Below, in pieces: positions 33,765 to 44,982 of a stretch of DNA of 64,000 nt. A program made the translations under genes and the position numbers. The notes below the pieces were generated by a model that was not told the origin of the DNA, made no database searches, and saw only the letters and a program-made list of their open reading frames with translations. Every line of letters starts with the position of its first letter. The first letter of the stretch is position 1. This DNA is from Zhengitettix transpicula. Its lineage: Eukaryota; Arthropoda; Insecta; Orthoptera; Tetrigidae. The DNA is taken from contig CM073590.1 of NCBI GenBank assembly GCA_037074705.1, positions 52,717,895 through 52,781,894 of the forward strand. The letters run 5' to 3'.

Positions 33765-34185
33765 AAGAGAACTAATTTTGATGCAGATATAAAACAACAT
33801 GCACTTAATTAAATGTGAATTTTTTGGCAGCCGTGGAAATGTTAAAATATGCCTTTCCAAGCTTTTCTGTAAGTCAACCCCTTAAGCACAATTTTTCTAC
33901 CCGCCGGGTATCATCAGAATATTTATTTTCTGTTGGTTTATAATTGTTTTTTTAAGAAATAAAACTTATCAGGGTATTCTAATTACACTAAAATAATTAT
34001 TATCCAATTAATGTAAATTATTGATAAATCAGACCTAATTACATTTCAGTTGAATATGTGCAACATCAAAAGTCAAATTGACTTTGGCCTCGTTTGATAT
34101 TTTTTGCTTAATTTTTCCGTATTGTATTTACAATAATTCAAATTAAACATTTTGTTTTAAAAATACAAAAAATCATGAACTAATG
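33765..34185 (-). repeat. hammerhead-bearing repeat, copy 1
   Basis: The minus strand of this block aligns with the plus strand of 35,462-35,930 over about 400 bases: AACCCATT start, GTCAATTT...TGATGTTGCAC, CAGACCTAATTA, the CTGATGA/GCCCGGC hairpin segment, GGGGTTGACTTACAGAAA, AGGCATATTTTAACATTTCC, and GCAACCAA near the end. The two copies form an inverted repeat about 1.3 kb apart. No coding region inside; classification unknown (Penelope-like or retrozyme-like are possible). Confidence 0.7.
33888..33947 (-). ncRNA. hammerhead-ribozyme-like motif 3 (type I layout)
   Basis: Minus strand, 60 nt. The stem III strand ACAATT (33,947-33,942) is followed by AUA (a permitted NUH cleavage triplet), a 21-nt stem I region, CUGAUGA (33,917-33,911), a perfect stem II UACCC-GGC-GGGUA, GAAA (33,897-33,894), and AAUUGU (33,893-33,888) pairing perfectly with stem III. 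A further CTTAA/TTAAG pairing extends stem III. Stem I is weak (two pairs seen), so cleavage in its present state is doubtful. The homologous segment at 35,722-35,756 has lost the core. Confidence 0.65.
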
Positions 34186-35245
34186 GGTTAATAACATATT
34201 TGATTGGAATATAATTAAATTTATTTTTGCCTTATCCTTGTATTATTTATGGTAATATACTGTAGAAAATAGCGTGTCACAAAATTATTAAGTAATTTAT
34301 TGCAATCTAAGCACAATCAAGAAGCTAGTTGGACATCGGAATTCCAGGTACTTGCCGTCCATGCTCCTGGCTGACGATAGAAAGGTGTCTGTATTTCCTC
34401 ATCGAGATGCGATTGGTCCGATTTCTGCTACAAGACGTTCACGCGTCAAGCCCCTATTATTTGAACGAAATAATATATTTTGTATATACTACCATGAGCT
34501 AAGCGCCATAATAATACAAATCTTAAGAACCCTGTTAATTTATTCGACAATTTAGAAACCAAGTTTTAAATTTTTATAATAATATTTACTAATTAAATAA
34601 TATATTTAATACCACCAAACAAACAAAATTATGTTCAATATTTATATGTCTGTTACCTATTATATGTTCTGTTGTTATGGTTTTTACTGGTATCTCTATT
34701 TCACGACGTATCATTTTAATATCACATTTCTTTCTTCAAATTATCGTAATTCTTCCAACGTACTTACTTGTTATCGTTCTTTTATAAGTTTCCTAATTAT
34801 AATTCTTGGAAGGCCACTGTATAATCGTAATGTAAATATTGTAAGACATTGATTACATATTTTTCTCCTTCCGAAACATTGTATCAAGTATAGCCGTGAA
34901 CAATATCTAGCTTGAATTTCTGCAGTTTCACTATTCTGGTATACCTTGTTTACGTTCTGAGAGTATTTATGCAGTATTTTCGGTAACTTTGGACGGGAGT
35001 GCGTCAGTTACTGCTGATGTCTTAACATAGACGATTGATATATTGTCCTTTATAAAGGTTGTTACTCATGAAATTAAAATCTTTTGGTTCCACTTAATTC
35101 TTTTCTGGATGCTTGTAAGTGGTCGTTTGGTATATTGTTCATGCCTGTTATTTTGGCAGCCTGAATTCGCGTGATTTCCTCGATCAAGCATCCAACATTT
35201 AAGTGAAGTAGAAACCCATTTGCTGTATAAACAAATTAAATCTAG
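34186..35245. other. unassigned DNA between the inverted hammerhead repeats
   Basis: Short frames at 34,352 and 34,631 are not recognised. Confidence 0.4.
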
Positions 35246-35395
35246 AAAGAAAAAAGAGGAAGACTAAGAGTGAATGATTTAGTGAAAGATTATTCCGAAT
35301 TTATTTATTTGACTGGTGAAGAATTGGAATTTCCATATCTGAATGTGTTTGGAAGTGAGACTATAAAACATACTATAAATACGTATCTGGACTGA
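35246..35395 (+). pseudogene. unrecognised coding-like fragment
   Basis: A 49-codon frame without start codon reads KEKRGRLRVNDLVKDYSEF, then IYLTGEELEFPYLNVFGSET and IKHTINTYLD, stop at 35,393. Composition and alternating hydrophobic pattern look like genuine protein rather than translated AT-rich noise. It stops 67 bases before the plus-strand hammerhead repeat, so it may be the C-terminus of the element to which that repeat belongs. I do not recognise the family and give no function. Confidence 0.35.
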
Positions 35396-35461
35396 TTTGC
35401 GGAGGTCGGGAGAGCAGGCGGAAAAAGGTTAGTAGAAACACTGTCCAATTTGATATAATTT

Positions 35462-35930
35462 AAAATTAACCCATTGATGCATGATTTTTTGTATTGTTAT
35501 AACTAAATTTTTATGATATCTTTTTGTGAATAAAATACGGAAAAAGTAACAAAAAATATGAAACGGGACTAAAGTCAATTTAACATGATGTTGCACAAAT
35601 TGCACATAAATATAATTAGGTCTGATTTATCAATAATTCCCATTAATGAGATAATTTAAATTTAATGCTATTAGAAAACTAGGCGAATGACGCTCAAATT
35701 TTGACTTGAAAAAAAAAAGAAAAAAAATATTCTGAAGTTGCCCGGCAGGTAGCAAAATATTTCTTAAAGGATTGACTCACAGAAATATAGGACAGGCATG
35801 TTTTAACATGTCCACAGATACCAATAATTACACATTTCCTTAAGTGAATGTTAGTTCTCTAATTTGTGATGATTTGACTACTGCTGAACTTCAGAACCGA
35901 TTATTTTTCGGGCAACCAATAACATTATAT
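35462..35930 (+). repeat. hammerhead-bearing repeat, copy 2
   Basis: Inverted partner of 33,765-34,185. The ribozyme segment here reads CTGAAGTTGCCCGGCAGGTA then GCAAAATATT at 35,722-35,756. Relative to copy 1 the CUGAUGA and GAAA are both altered, so this copy is not expected to cleave. Confidence 0.65.
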
Positions 35931-35982
35931 TTAAATCAGTAACTGTAAATAAATTTATTTAAATCTTTTCCTAATATCTCAA

Positions 35983-36710
35983 TCTATATAATAAAAAAGG
36001 ATATATATTTGTATGTATGTATGTATTTACGTTGTTCTTAATACAAATTTTATCGCGTGGACAGAATGCAACAATAATTGGTATACGTATTCTGCCAAAA
36101 TCGAGAACCGGTACTGTGAGGGTGAGAAACCCCTAGAATAAACGTGGAAATAATTATAATTGAAATAAGTTACGAATTAGTGTTAAATTACTGCGCGAGA
36201 CGATGACGTCATAAGTTTTCAAGACATTGACGCATCCTAAATATAGTTCTGTATTTCGTAATGAAATAAAGCAGAAATATTTTGATTAAATAAAAAGTAT
36301 AATTTTTTTTCAGTAATACTCCATCGATTTTAGTAATAAAAAACAATACGAAACACTTTACTTGCGCAAAGTTAATTTGGAATAGTTAATTATCCTGCTA
36401 TCTTTGATAAAGCCAATATGGCGCCTTATAATACATTCAAATGTGTGTCGGTCGAGATTTATAAAATTTCATAATATAACGTACTATTGTATCCTGTATA
36501 ATATTTCAGAAGATAATAAGATTTGTCTAAGGTACGACTGCTGAATTATATGTTTGTAACTATCAAAGTATTGAAAATGACGTACGGAACTCCGAAAGTT
36601 TTTTGGGTCGTTATTCAATTAATGCACTATCAGTCAAAGGTATGTACAGAAATAGGAACATTTAAATTGAATTAAAAGTACAATATATTATACTTTACGC
36701 AACGTATTTC
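35983..36710 (+). mobile_element. Helitron, family H1, 3'-truncated
   Basis: 5' end A|TCTATATAATAAAAAAGG at 35,983, as in the 10,845 copy, followed by the same interior: GAGGGTGAGAAACCCCTAG, GTAATGAAATAAAGCAGAAA, CAGTAATACTCCATCGAT. The CTAG terminus is missing; the sequence runs into a second partial copy. Confidence 0.75.
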
Positions 36711-36764
36711 TATAAATTTGCATAAATGTAAACAAATTATTGCGTGCAATTTGTGTCGTGAAAC

Positions 36765-37130
36765 AAAAATTTGAGGTTAGGATAGCAATATTTGTTTTCC
36801 ATTTTTGGGAACGACGTTATAGATGTACAATTTCTGAGAAATGAAGCTGAGCAAAAATATTTTGATTGAATAATAAGTATAATTAAATCTACCAATACCA
36901 CATCGAGTGATAAATATAATTTATTATGAAAGGTTATACAATCCATGGCATTAATTTTCTTTTAAATAACTTGACTTTTGACGTATTTAACGGGATCAGG
37001 GACCAATATTTTTCCCAATTATATCTTGCAATACGCACTGGAAGATACATAGAATTATGATAAAAACAATACTTAAATGTTCAAAATTGATATTTTTTTT
37101 ATTGAAGACAGCGTATTTCGTAATGTTTTG
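36765..37130 (+). repeat. second partial H1 Helitron copy
   Basis: GAGCAAAAATATTTTGATTG, then AATACCACATCGAGTGATAA and CTTGCAATACGCACTGGAAG repeat the order of motifs found at 36,270-36,500, giving a head-to-tail arrangement of two partial H1 bodies. Confidence 0.55.
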
Positions 37131-37256
37131 CATTAATTTTATACAGTGCTACCAACTGCAGATTGCTAAAACCACCAAATAGTTTAATTTCAGACGGAAA
37201 AATTATATGTCTACAAATTTAATAATTGTTTTAAATAGTGTATGTATATCTATCTA

Positions 37257-37795
37257 TCTATATATATTATATAAAATTGTCTTATACGGGTATGTATGTG
37301 TGTATACATGTGGGTATGCATATGGGTATGTTCCGCTTACAAATCTACACCCTCGAAGCAATTTCACCGAAGTTCGACAACGTTTTCTTTGCGACAGGGA
37401 AACAAACAATGTGCGGGTGTAACACGCCCACCACCCCCAGCAACCGAGATTCGAATAAATTCAGAGATTATGAATGTCGCTGAGTCTAATTGTGACAACC
37501 TGGGTAACGCGACGGGTATGGAACATGTTGTGCGGGGGTAGAAATTTCCAGACAATGTAATTGGTTGATTTTTGCGTGCAATAAATACTTTTTGATTATC
37601 GCACATTTGTGGGGGTGGTCATCTTCTAACATGTAAAAATGACCAATATATTTGGTCAGTGACTTAAACATCTTCAGCATGGGAGGTGAGCACATTTAGG
37701 GATAGGGTTCGAGGAGCGTTACATAAAAATAGCGTAAAAGCAACCGAAATTGGAGTGTATCGGGACATCTCGGGCAACGCTGGGCACCCAGCTAG
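37257..37795 (+). mobile_element. complete non-autonomous Helitron, family H2
   Basis: 5' end A|TCTATATATATTATATAAAA at 37,257; 3' end CGGGCAACGCTGGGCACCCAGCTAG|T at 37,795, with a perfect 6-bp hairpin GCTGGG-CA-CCCAGC just before TAG. 539 bp, no coding capacity (the overlapping 70-80 codon frames are incidental). The exact TC is slightly ambiguous because it follows a TCTA repeat. Confidence 0.85.
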
Positions 37796-38308
37796 TATTT
37801 AATAAAAAAACACCACTTTGTAGCGAGACAAATCCGAAATCTCTGCGTTAAATACTATTGACAATTTATTTACGTGTCTAAAGTAAATGAAAAAACAAGA
37901 AAGGTATTGTATCATTATGATAACACAAAACTGTACGTTTTTCATCCAACTAAAAGTGTAATCCACACATCACTGATATAACTGCGACAATTTCTAGTAG
38001 AAACTTCAGTTCAATAAGTAAAAGCGGCTATTTTTGCGCAGACAATAATCAACGGTATATGAAGTTCAAAAGTAACTCTATAGCGGAAGAATAATTGCAT
38101 AGTGATACATTTCCAATCCAAACAATTCTCAAATTACAGTTGCAACTTCAAATGATTTAACATATCTGCCGTACTGGAGTGAATGTAATTCTATAATGCG
38201 TCTTTTTTTCCTAAATTGATTTTTTATTAATTATGTACATATTCTATTCAAATTTACTAAAGGATAAGACAAAATGCTTGATAAATACGGGAGACCATGG
38301 ATTTTTAA
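37796..38308. other. unassigned DNA
   Basis: Nothing recognised. Confidence 0.45.
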
Positions 38309-38815
38309 TTTTTTTTTTGGGTAACACGCTACATGAGGGTAATCCACATAGTGGCAACTCTCCTTTAATAGCATAAGAAGGGATCTGAAAAGGGGGATGC
38401 GGAAGGGTAGAGGAAGGTAGCCAAGGGTTAATTAGGGCCCACGGGCTATGGTTTAGGGATCATACCCGGCAATTCGCCTAAAAGTGTTGCATGAAAAACC
38501 CTAGAAAAACCTGCATCAGGTAGGTCGGGCATTTGGTAATTGTCCCACGCCATTCCGATGGCGGGAGACAGGTTAGATGTGGGGTCGCAGCTTTCTCCTC
38601 TCAGTGCCTTGACCAGTTTAGGAGGCAGGTGGCCGACAATTCAAATAGGAATAGCGAACAACTCTTACCGTATGCCCAAGGTCTGCGACCCCGGAACATA
38701 CACCTCTAAAAACAGGCCAAGATGCCTAGGTATGTGGGAACCTTAGTTCAAATAACCAGAGAGATGTGTAGGCGTCGCCAAAGGTAGCCTCCGCCAGAGC
38801 TCTCTGGGAATTCTG
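38309..38815 (-). mobile_element. retroposon RP copy
   Basis: Begins on the plus strand with T10 (38,309-38,318) and GGGTAACACGCTACATGAGG, complement of the poly(A)-tailed 3' end, and continues to the 5' region (GGTAGCC at about 38,783). The complementary frame at 38,540-38,746 is open for 68 codons. Confidence 0.8.
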
Positions 38816-38825
38816 GGGAAACAAT

Positions 38826-38927
38826 GTTTTTTTTTTAGGGTAACAGGCTACATGAGTGTAATCCACATGGTGACAACTCCCCTTTACTAGCATAGGAAGG
38901 GATTTGAAATGGGGGATACAGAATGCC
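38826..38927 (-). mobile_element. retroposon RP copy, short 3' fragment
   Basis: T10 followed by AGGGTAACAGGCTACATGAG to AATGGGGGATAC. A second 5'-truncated insertion immediately next to the previous one. Confidence 0.75.
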
Positions 38928-39063
38928 TGCAAGTTGTATTCCTTTGTCTTTAATATTAATATTGTTTATTCCATTGAGTTTCTTTCTTTAATTTGACTAG
39001 ATTTCCTGCGTATTCATTAATCCGCAGGTGGCGCCCAAGGGATATGTAACTAAAATTTCCATA

Positions 39064-39064
<1 letters not shown>

Positions 39065-39104
<40 letters not shown>
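39065..39104. repeat. (TA)n microsatellite
   Basis: Alternating AT directly before the TGTACT start of the next unit. Confidence 0.95.
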
Positions 39105-39107
<3 letters not shown>

Positions 39108-39915
39108 ACTATTCAAAAGAAACTACAAACAAATATGCCAACACGTTGTTGCCAAATTATGTGGATAATTAAGTGACTAAAGTAAGAAAATTGAAATTAA
39201 ACCATTTTTTTTAAAAAGATAACAATGATTATTTGTTTGGAAAATTATGATTTTTATTAAATTATCATTTTATATTTTTTAAGTAAATGTCTCAGCAGTT
39301 ATGAGAATCTAAATTTCAGGGACACTCATACATCCTCTAATAAAGACAGTGATTTGTAAATTTCACCAAGTTCCAAAAGCAAAAATGAATTTAAATTTAC
39401 ATTAACAATTTTTTACCAAATTACAGAAAGTATTAAAAATCTGAAAAGTTATAGAAATCAGGCGGTAATCGATATTTACGTAAAGGTTTACATAAGAAAG
39501 TTTGTTTGTTCTACATACCATTTATTTAGAACTGCTCTGGTTTGTGCACACGTGATTATTTGATTTCTATAGAACACTAATTTAACTGACAGGCATAAAA
39601 CCATTTTTTTTATCGTCTCACTTTCCAACACTTTGCTCAATTGTCACGCTCAATTTGCTGTGGAAATCTGTAATAAAAAAACTGATGATATTTAGCCCAT
39701 ACTTTGCTGAATTCGACTATCACAGACTCTAGCTCGAACTACCGTGGTCAGGTCGTCCTAAACACACTCTGCTCTCGGAATATCTTAGTTTTCAGACTAC
39801 ATACTGCTATCTGACTAAGTTTTTACTCTCGACACTAAAGTTCAGAGCGTCTTATATACGTTTTTCGACAATACACGGAGCAACCATCATAGTCTCTGCA
39901 TTCTCGCGCCATATA
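39105..39915 (-). mobile_element. LTR-like unit with tRNA-Lys-type PBS
   Basis: Outer end TGTACTATTC at 39,105 next to (TA)n. On the minus strand TGGCAACAACGTGTTGGC (complement of 39,137-39,154) stands between the LTR-like body and the outer end. The block CAGGGACACTCATACATCCT then CTAATAAAG at 39,318 resembles CAGGGCCGCC...CTCCAATAAAG at 3,667. A minus-strand TATATAAG at about 39,852-39,859 would suit a U3 TATA box. The right limit is set at the (TA)n near 39,915 and is approximate. Confidence 0.6.
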
Positions 39916-39949
39916 TACTGTATATATATATATATATATACTGGCCTCA

Positions 39950-41522
39950 AAGTACCGTAACGATACCGTTATTCCTGTAGTAACCAAATTTATCCGCTTA
40001 ACATATGTTTTTCTTTTTAATTTTATAAGTGTTGTACCGTCGTTAAAAGAAAGTTCCGAACATTTGCTCCTCATCTTTTGTTTCCCAGCGTATTTGTAAT
40101 TTGACAAAAATACAATGTAATTGAAGTAAAAATTCTAAACTGAGTTTCTTCCGACTTTTGTTCAGTAAATTAAGGTTGAAATCGTCAGAAATAATGTTAC
40201 AAGTATTTTTTATTGTGTTGTGTAATTATTAATTCAACGGTGTCAAATATGAAACAGTAGTTCTGATCTCCAAAATCATATAACTAATCGAGCTGCCTTT
40301 AAAGCAATCAACATATTTATTATTAACGTAAATACAAGTCCCACAGTTCATTATCCTTATACAGAGAAGTTAGAAATCCTCAAATTTCTTTCTTGTGTTA
40401 TGGAGTAGGATTTCTTTCATTATGTGATTACCCTGTCAATGGATGGACAGAAGGGTTTCAAACTCTACATGTAAATTGCAGGGTTCGATTAAAAACAGAG
40501 AATTTTACTTTAACTCTAGTGCACGTCCAATTTTATGGCCGTCTAGTTTAGTTTCTTCGCAGGTTTTACCCTCTCCGCGTGCGCAGCCAGTCAGCTTAAG
40601 TAAGCATGTAAAGCTCGACCGTGTTTGATGGTGTCGTGTGTTTGTTTATTCCGCGTTGCCTTCCCTCCGCCCCCCCCCCTCAATCTGCACCACTGCCTTC
40701 GTTCCTGACTACTGCTATACCCTTACGCTGTAAGCTTCGTTTTCAATTCCGTAACTTTCTTAAACCTATGGAGTTAACCTGATAATAATGAATATTGTAG
40801 CCCGAAATTAATGAAAAATTTAATGGACGGAAGCAGAACACGAAGACGAGGCTTAGAATGTCCGAACATAAAAATTAGGCGACACCATCGTTGTGGGCGA
40901 GAGGACTCTGGTGATGGATTAACAGGAACCCTGAGAAAGTTGGAACGGGAGGGCAACAGTCGCACATAATTTTCGAAGGTCAGCTCCCTCCACGACCGAA
41001 CCTGGCCTCCACGGAAATGTGAAATCAAAAGTTATTTACGGAGAATTACCAGATGAATTGATTTCCCACTTGGGTGGAGAAGAAAATCGTCCAGCCTGGA
41101 AGTACACGAGGCTTTCTAAAGACAGTTTTAAGTAAGACCTTGGAGAGAATATCTAGAACTACTTCTGAGAGAGGACAGTTTTAAGTATCATTACTTTGTA
41201 ACTCGTGTCAGTACGGGGTGTTATTGGAAGGGTTAACCGTTTGAATGTTTAAAGTATTTCCCATGAGCCTCCAATACTCCGAAAGGTTCCTATCGTCCTG
41301 TCTCGCCGGAAGATCTTCTGGACCATATTACGGGTACACTACTAAAGTGTAAAATAATAATTATTTTATTTATCCGTTATTTTTAAATTTTATTTTTCAG
41401 TTTATTACTAAAATTTTTACCCAATATTATGAACATTATAATCTGCAAGTTAATAACAAGTTTTGATTTCTTTTACGCTACTTTTTATTGGCAAATATTT
41501 GTCATTTGTGACAATAATTTAT
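39950..41522. other. unassigned DNA with GC-richer stretch
   Basis: 40,540-40,720 is GC-richer and contains a poly(C) tract (40,670-40,678); an 84-codon minus-strand frame at 40,774-41,028 is not recognised. No splice or promoter evidence I would trust. Confidence 0.4.
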
Positions 41523-43130
41523 TGTAATAACCAAATAAAGGCAATTTAATTTGATGGGCTTTTAAATGAAAAATTATAGACTTTAAAACAAACAACATTT
41601 ATTTACCAATTCTTGAAACATTATACAATTTAATAATTTAATATTATAAAAAAGATCTCTTTCTCTCATGGGTCTCTACTGGGTTTGATAACGGACAGAA
41701 TTCAAATATTAAAAGAACCCAACATTTACCTTTAAATTAAACAGAAGTATCGACGAAACTTATTACCGAACTTATTCTACAGATTGCTTCTAAATTTACA
41801 AGAGTTTATTTTATTATCAAAAGAAGAGAACGATATCTGACTATATCCTTTAATTACGTTTACACATGTTAATACCATAAATTTCAACTCACGGTTTCTC
41901 AGGAACCTTTGGCTCGTTCATTAAACACGCACTTTATAGATTGGACGTTTACACACACTGACTCTAACACATATTACTGGTTCGACGATAGCTGGTTCTC
42001 CATACCCGGCGAAGGATATCCCAGTTGCTCGTGGAGAAAACTACTCGACGCTGGATGTTGTATCCTGATCTCCTACCATCGAAGACTGTAATCAAATTTT
42101 GATACTACTACAGATTGAACTTCTGTATGTAAAAATGTTTATAGTTGAATAATTTTGCTGACTGACGCTGACTAACGCTGACCAACTCTGACTCAACTCA
42201 CGATGCACACAGCACGCTGGCTCCACTCTGACTCAATCACAATAGGTTATTTCACCCTTATATAATGCTAGTATCCTTGTCTTCCGCTCTGTCCCACGAC
42301 CACGTCGGATTTTACTGACAGCTTCTCCATTACTCAGATTTACTTTCTGCCGCTGCAGTTTCCTTAGCCAGCTGCTAGCCCCTTCGTCATGTCACATCGA
42401 GACAGGACCCGCAATTACTTTGCACCCTCAATATCCCAAGTAAATACGCCACTTGACATCTCTCCATTACTCCGAGATTTACATTCTGCAGCTGCAGTCC
42501 TTTCGCCAGCTGCTCTGTCTTGTCCGAAAACCGACAATAGAGACAGGTCTAATTTGTCTTTGCACCCTCCCCTCACATGTGCGCGATTATAACTTCTCCA
42601 GATCCCAAATCAACAAGTGACCGGACCCGCAATTACTTTGGACCTGTCGTCTCATCCGTCCTTTTGACCAGCGCTCTCTAGAACAAATTGCAGCTTCCTG
42701 TTCTGCTCCCAGACCCGTCATCCAAACAAATGTCTCGTCGCTCTGTCACACCGTGACAGGACCCGTCCTTACAAATTACGACTTCCTCTGCCGGCCAAGA
42801 GCACTAATCAGAAATAAATGTCTTGCCGCTCCGTCTTGTCACATCGTGACAGGACCCGCAATTACTTTGCACTTGCATTCTCTTTACAAATATGTGCGCT
42901 GTTTTGAAACAATGCATTCCCTCAATGCATTACATTACAATGCATTCCCTCAATGCATTACATTATATTATGAAAAATATTATCTTTTTAGCTGTAATTA
43001 ATTCTGGCGTCTTCTCGGTGAACGGCTTTATCGCTGCTGCAAATCCAATCATCATCTCTATTCCAAAGCTGCATCTCCAAGTCTCGTTACCTCGGCTACA
43101 CATCGCTGTTGTTATCTTATAATAGTTGCC
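41523..43130 (-). mobile_element. LTR-like unit, family B, with tandem repeats
   Basis: Starts TGTAATAACC at 41,523. The shared blocks TGGGTCTCTACTGGGTTTGA then TAACGGACAGAATT (about 41,669) and ATCTGACTATATCCTTTAAT then TACGTTTACA (41,833) are in the same order as at 57,030/57,525 and 19,030/19,205. A minus-strand TATATAAG is at 42,258-42,265. Upstream of that (higher coordinates) lie repeated segments described separately. The right end is not defined; no PBS-like motif was found at the left end. Confidence 0.55.
42326..42968. repeat. imperfect tandem repeats within LTR-like unit
   Basis: GACAGGACCCGCAATTACTT or close variants occur at about 42,400, 42,620, 42,755 and 42,850, three of them preceded by GTCACA(T/C)CG(A/T). 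TCTCCATTACTC...CAGCTGCT occurs at 42,326 and 42,460. GCATTCCCTCAATGCATTAC is repeated at 42,913 and 42,941. Position upstream of the TATA-like site suggests U3 enhancer repeats. Confidence 0.7.
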
Positions 43131-43446
43131 ACTTCGTAATTTTCAATTAAATCAAGCATCCAAATTATTGTCTCCTTCCGCAGTTAATGTAGTTAGTACC
43201 ACCAACTAGTACGACGGTATCAGTCCCCTTATTTATACACGTTAGAGTACGCCTTTCTTGATACCTTATTTTGGATCTATACAGTCTACTGGCACAATTT
43301 TCTTATTTTTCGGAGAGGTAGACAAATCGATGTCTTCTTTCTTCTTCGAGGTGAAATTGAATTGAAATTAAGTCTAACGTCCTGCTTCAAATATGAGCAT
43401 AACAGTAAATGTTAAAACGAAGACCCTAATTTAACACCACACTAGA

Positions 43447-43850
43447 ATGCGAAGGAAGTATTACATTGGAATTATCTTACATCAGACTCCAGCATTCACA
43501 TTCCGAAGAATATTCTTTTCCACGGAAACCTTTCTAGAAGTTCTTGAGAAAATTAAAACTCGGCTTATCCTCGGCAAGTTGCCTGCAGAACTTTTAATAA
43601 TGCCCATTTCTTTGCTGAAGTGCGGTCTCCGAGTTATTCTGGAGCATTTCCTTCCGGCACTTTTAGGAGTAGGGAAGGCCGAGATCCTATGGGAAGCTGA
43701 GCTGTGTGTTTCGATCATTCCGGAATCTCTCTGTAGGCAGCGCCACCTGAAAGTTAAGGAATTCTTTAAAAGTAAACAGTAGCCCGGTTTGATGATAAAA
43801 CTTGAAAATAATAAGTTACATTTAACTGACGTTTGGGGCGATACATTCAC
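43447..43850. other. paired overlapping open frames, unrecognised
   Basis: A 111-codon plus frame (43,447-43,782) and a 122-codon minus frame (43,482-43,850) overlap in a GC-richer patch, among the longest uninterrupted frames in the window. Neither resembles a family I know. The plus frame is hydrophobic, with LLIMPISLLKCGLRVILEHF; the minus frame is Ser/Arg-rich. Open frames on both strands can arise from composition alone. AGGTGGCGCT on the minus strand at 43,740-43,749 matches the insect CTCF core. Confidence 0.3.
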
Positions 43851-44935
43851 TCCATCTTTAACTCATATTTCTTGCAGATATCAATTTATTGGAGTCTGAA
43901 TTGTTGTGGTAGAATTAGGTACACATTTAATAGTGTCGTCGAAGACAGTAGACAATGGAATCAAAGGCACATAAAAAGTTTCCCCCAATTGTAAATTCTC
44001 TATACATTCAAAATAATAGTAAATTTGAAGTTTGACTACGCTGATTGGGCGTGCAAGAGTTCGGTAAGTTCACCGGGTGGCGAATTGACCAAACAGTTTA
44101 GACGTCAAGAGCGCATGGTAAGAGAGATGAATTTTTACTCATCAGTTTCAATAAAATAAAGGACGACGTTTTTCCAGACGTAGGAGAACGCATATAAAAC
44201 TAGACAGAAGCATTCGTTAGTTAATTAGGCTTACAAGATGTAATGCTGTTTAAATATCGTAGAGATCACTGTTCGGAGAGGAGTAGAGAATCAAGAACAA
44301 AAGTAGTCGAAACTCCGTAGATAGACATTGACGATAGGACACCGACACACTATTCTATGATGTCCGCCCACGGACAGAAAGATATTCAGCGACAGAATAT
44401 TGAAGTTACGTTAGCAACCCCTGGGTTTTACTTTAATTTAATTTATCTTCAAATGGAAATAAACTGGAGTTATATTTGTTTGTAATTCCAAGAATTACCC
44501 TACGACGATGCATGGGTCGCTATAAGGCGAGGCGAATCTAGGGGTAAAAGAATACTCATAATTGTTAAGAAACCTCTTAATAAATTATAGACCAACAACA
44601 AAAACAGTATATCAAAGGTTTGCAATAAAACACTACAACTTAATTACAGTCACAATCTGGAGAATTCCACTTCCAAATCAGGGCAGCACCTGTAGCGCTG
44701 TCAAACACACGTGCGAACCACAACACAACAAACTCCCTTCTTTCGCGAGACACGACGTGGCGTGCTTATATAGGTCCGCACGTGTAAGGACCATCTGCGG
44801 AACGCTAAATAGCATTTCGGTCAGAGATACTAGGGGCAGGGGCGCCAACGTATGAACCCTTGAATAAAATTTAATATTTTATTTTGCATTTGAAAGGATG
44901 GCACACACTTTCCTAAATAAAGAATAACTGTTTGG

Positions 44936-44938
<3 letters not shown>
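43851..44938. other. unassigned DNA, possible LTR remnant near its right end
   Basis: GGGCGCCAACGTATGAACCC at 44,840-44,859 partly resembles a tRNA-Lys-type PBS about 80 bases before a (TA)n array, and CTTATATAGG lies at 44,766; no full LTR could be delimited. Confidence 0.35.

Positions 44939-44979
<41 letters not shown>
44939..44979. repeat. (TA)n microsatellite
   Basis: Alternating TA ending exactly at TGTAATACC. Confidence 0.95.
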
Positions 44980-44982
<3 letters not shown>

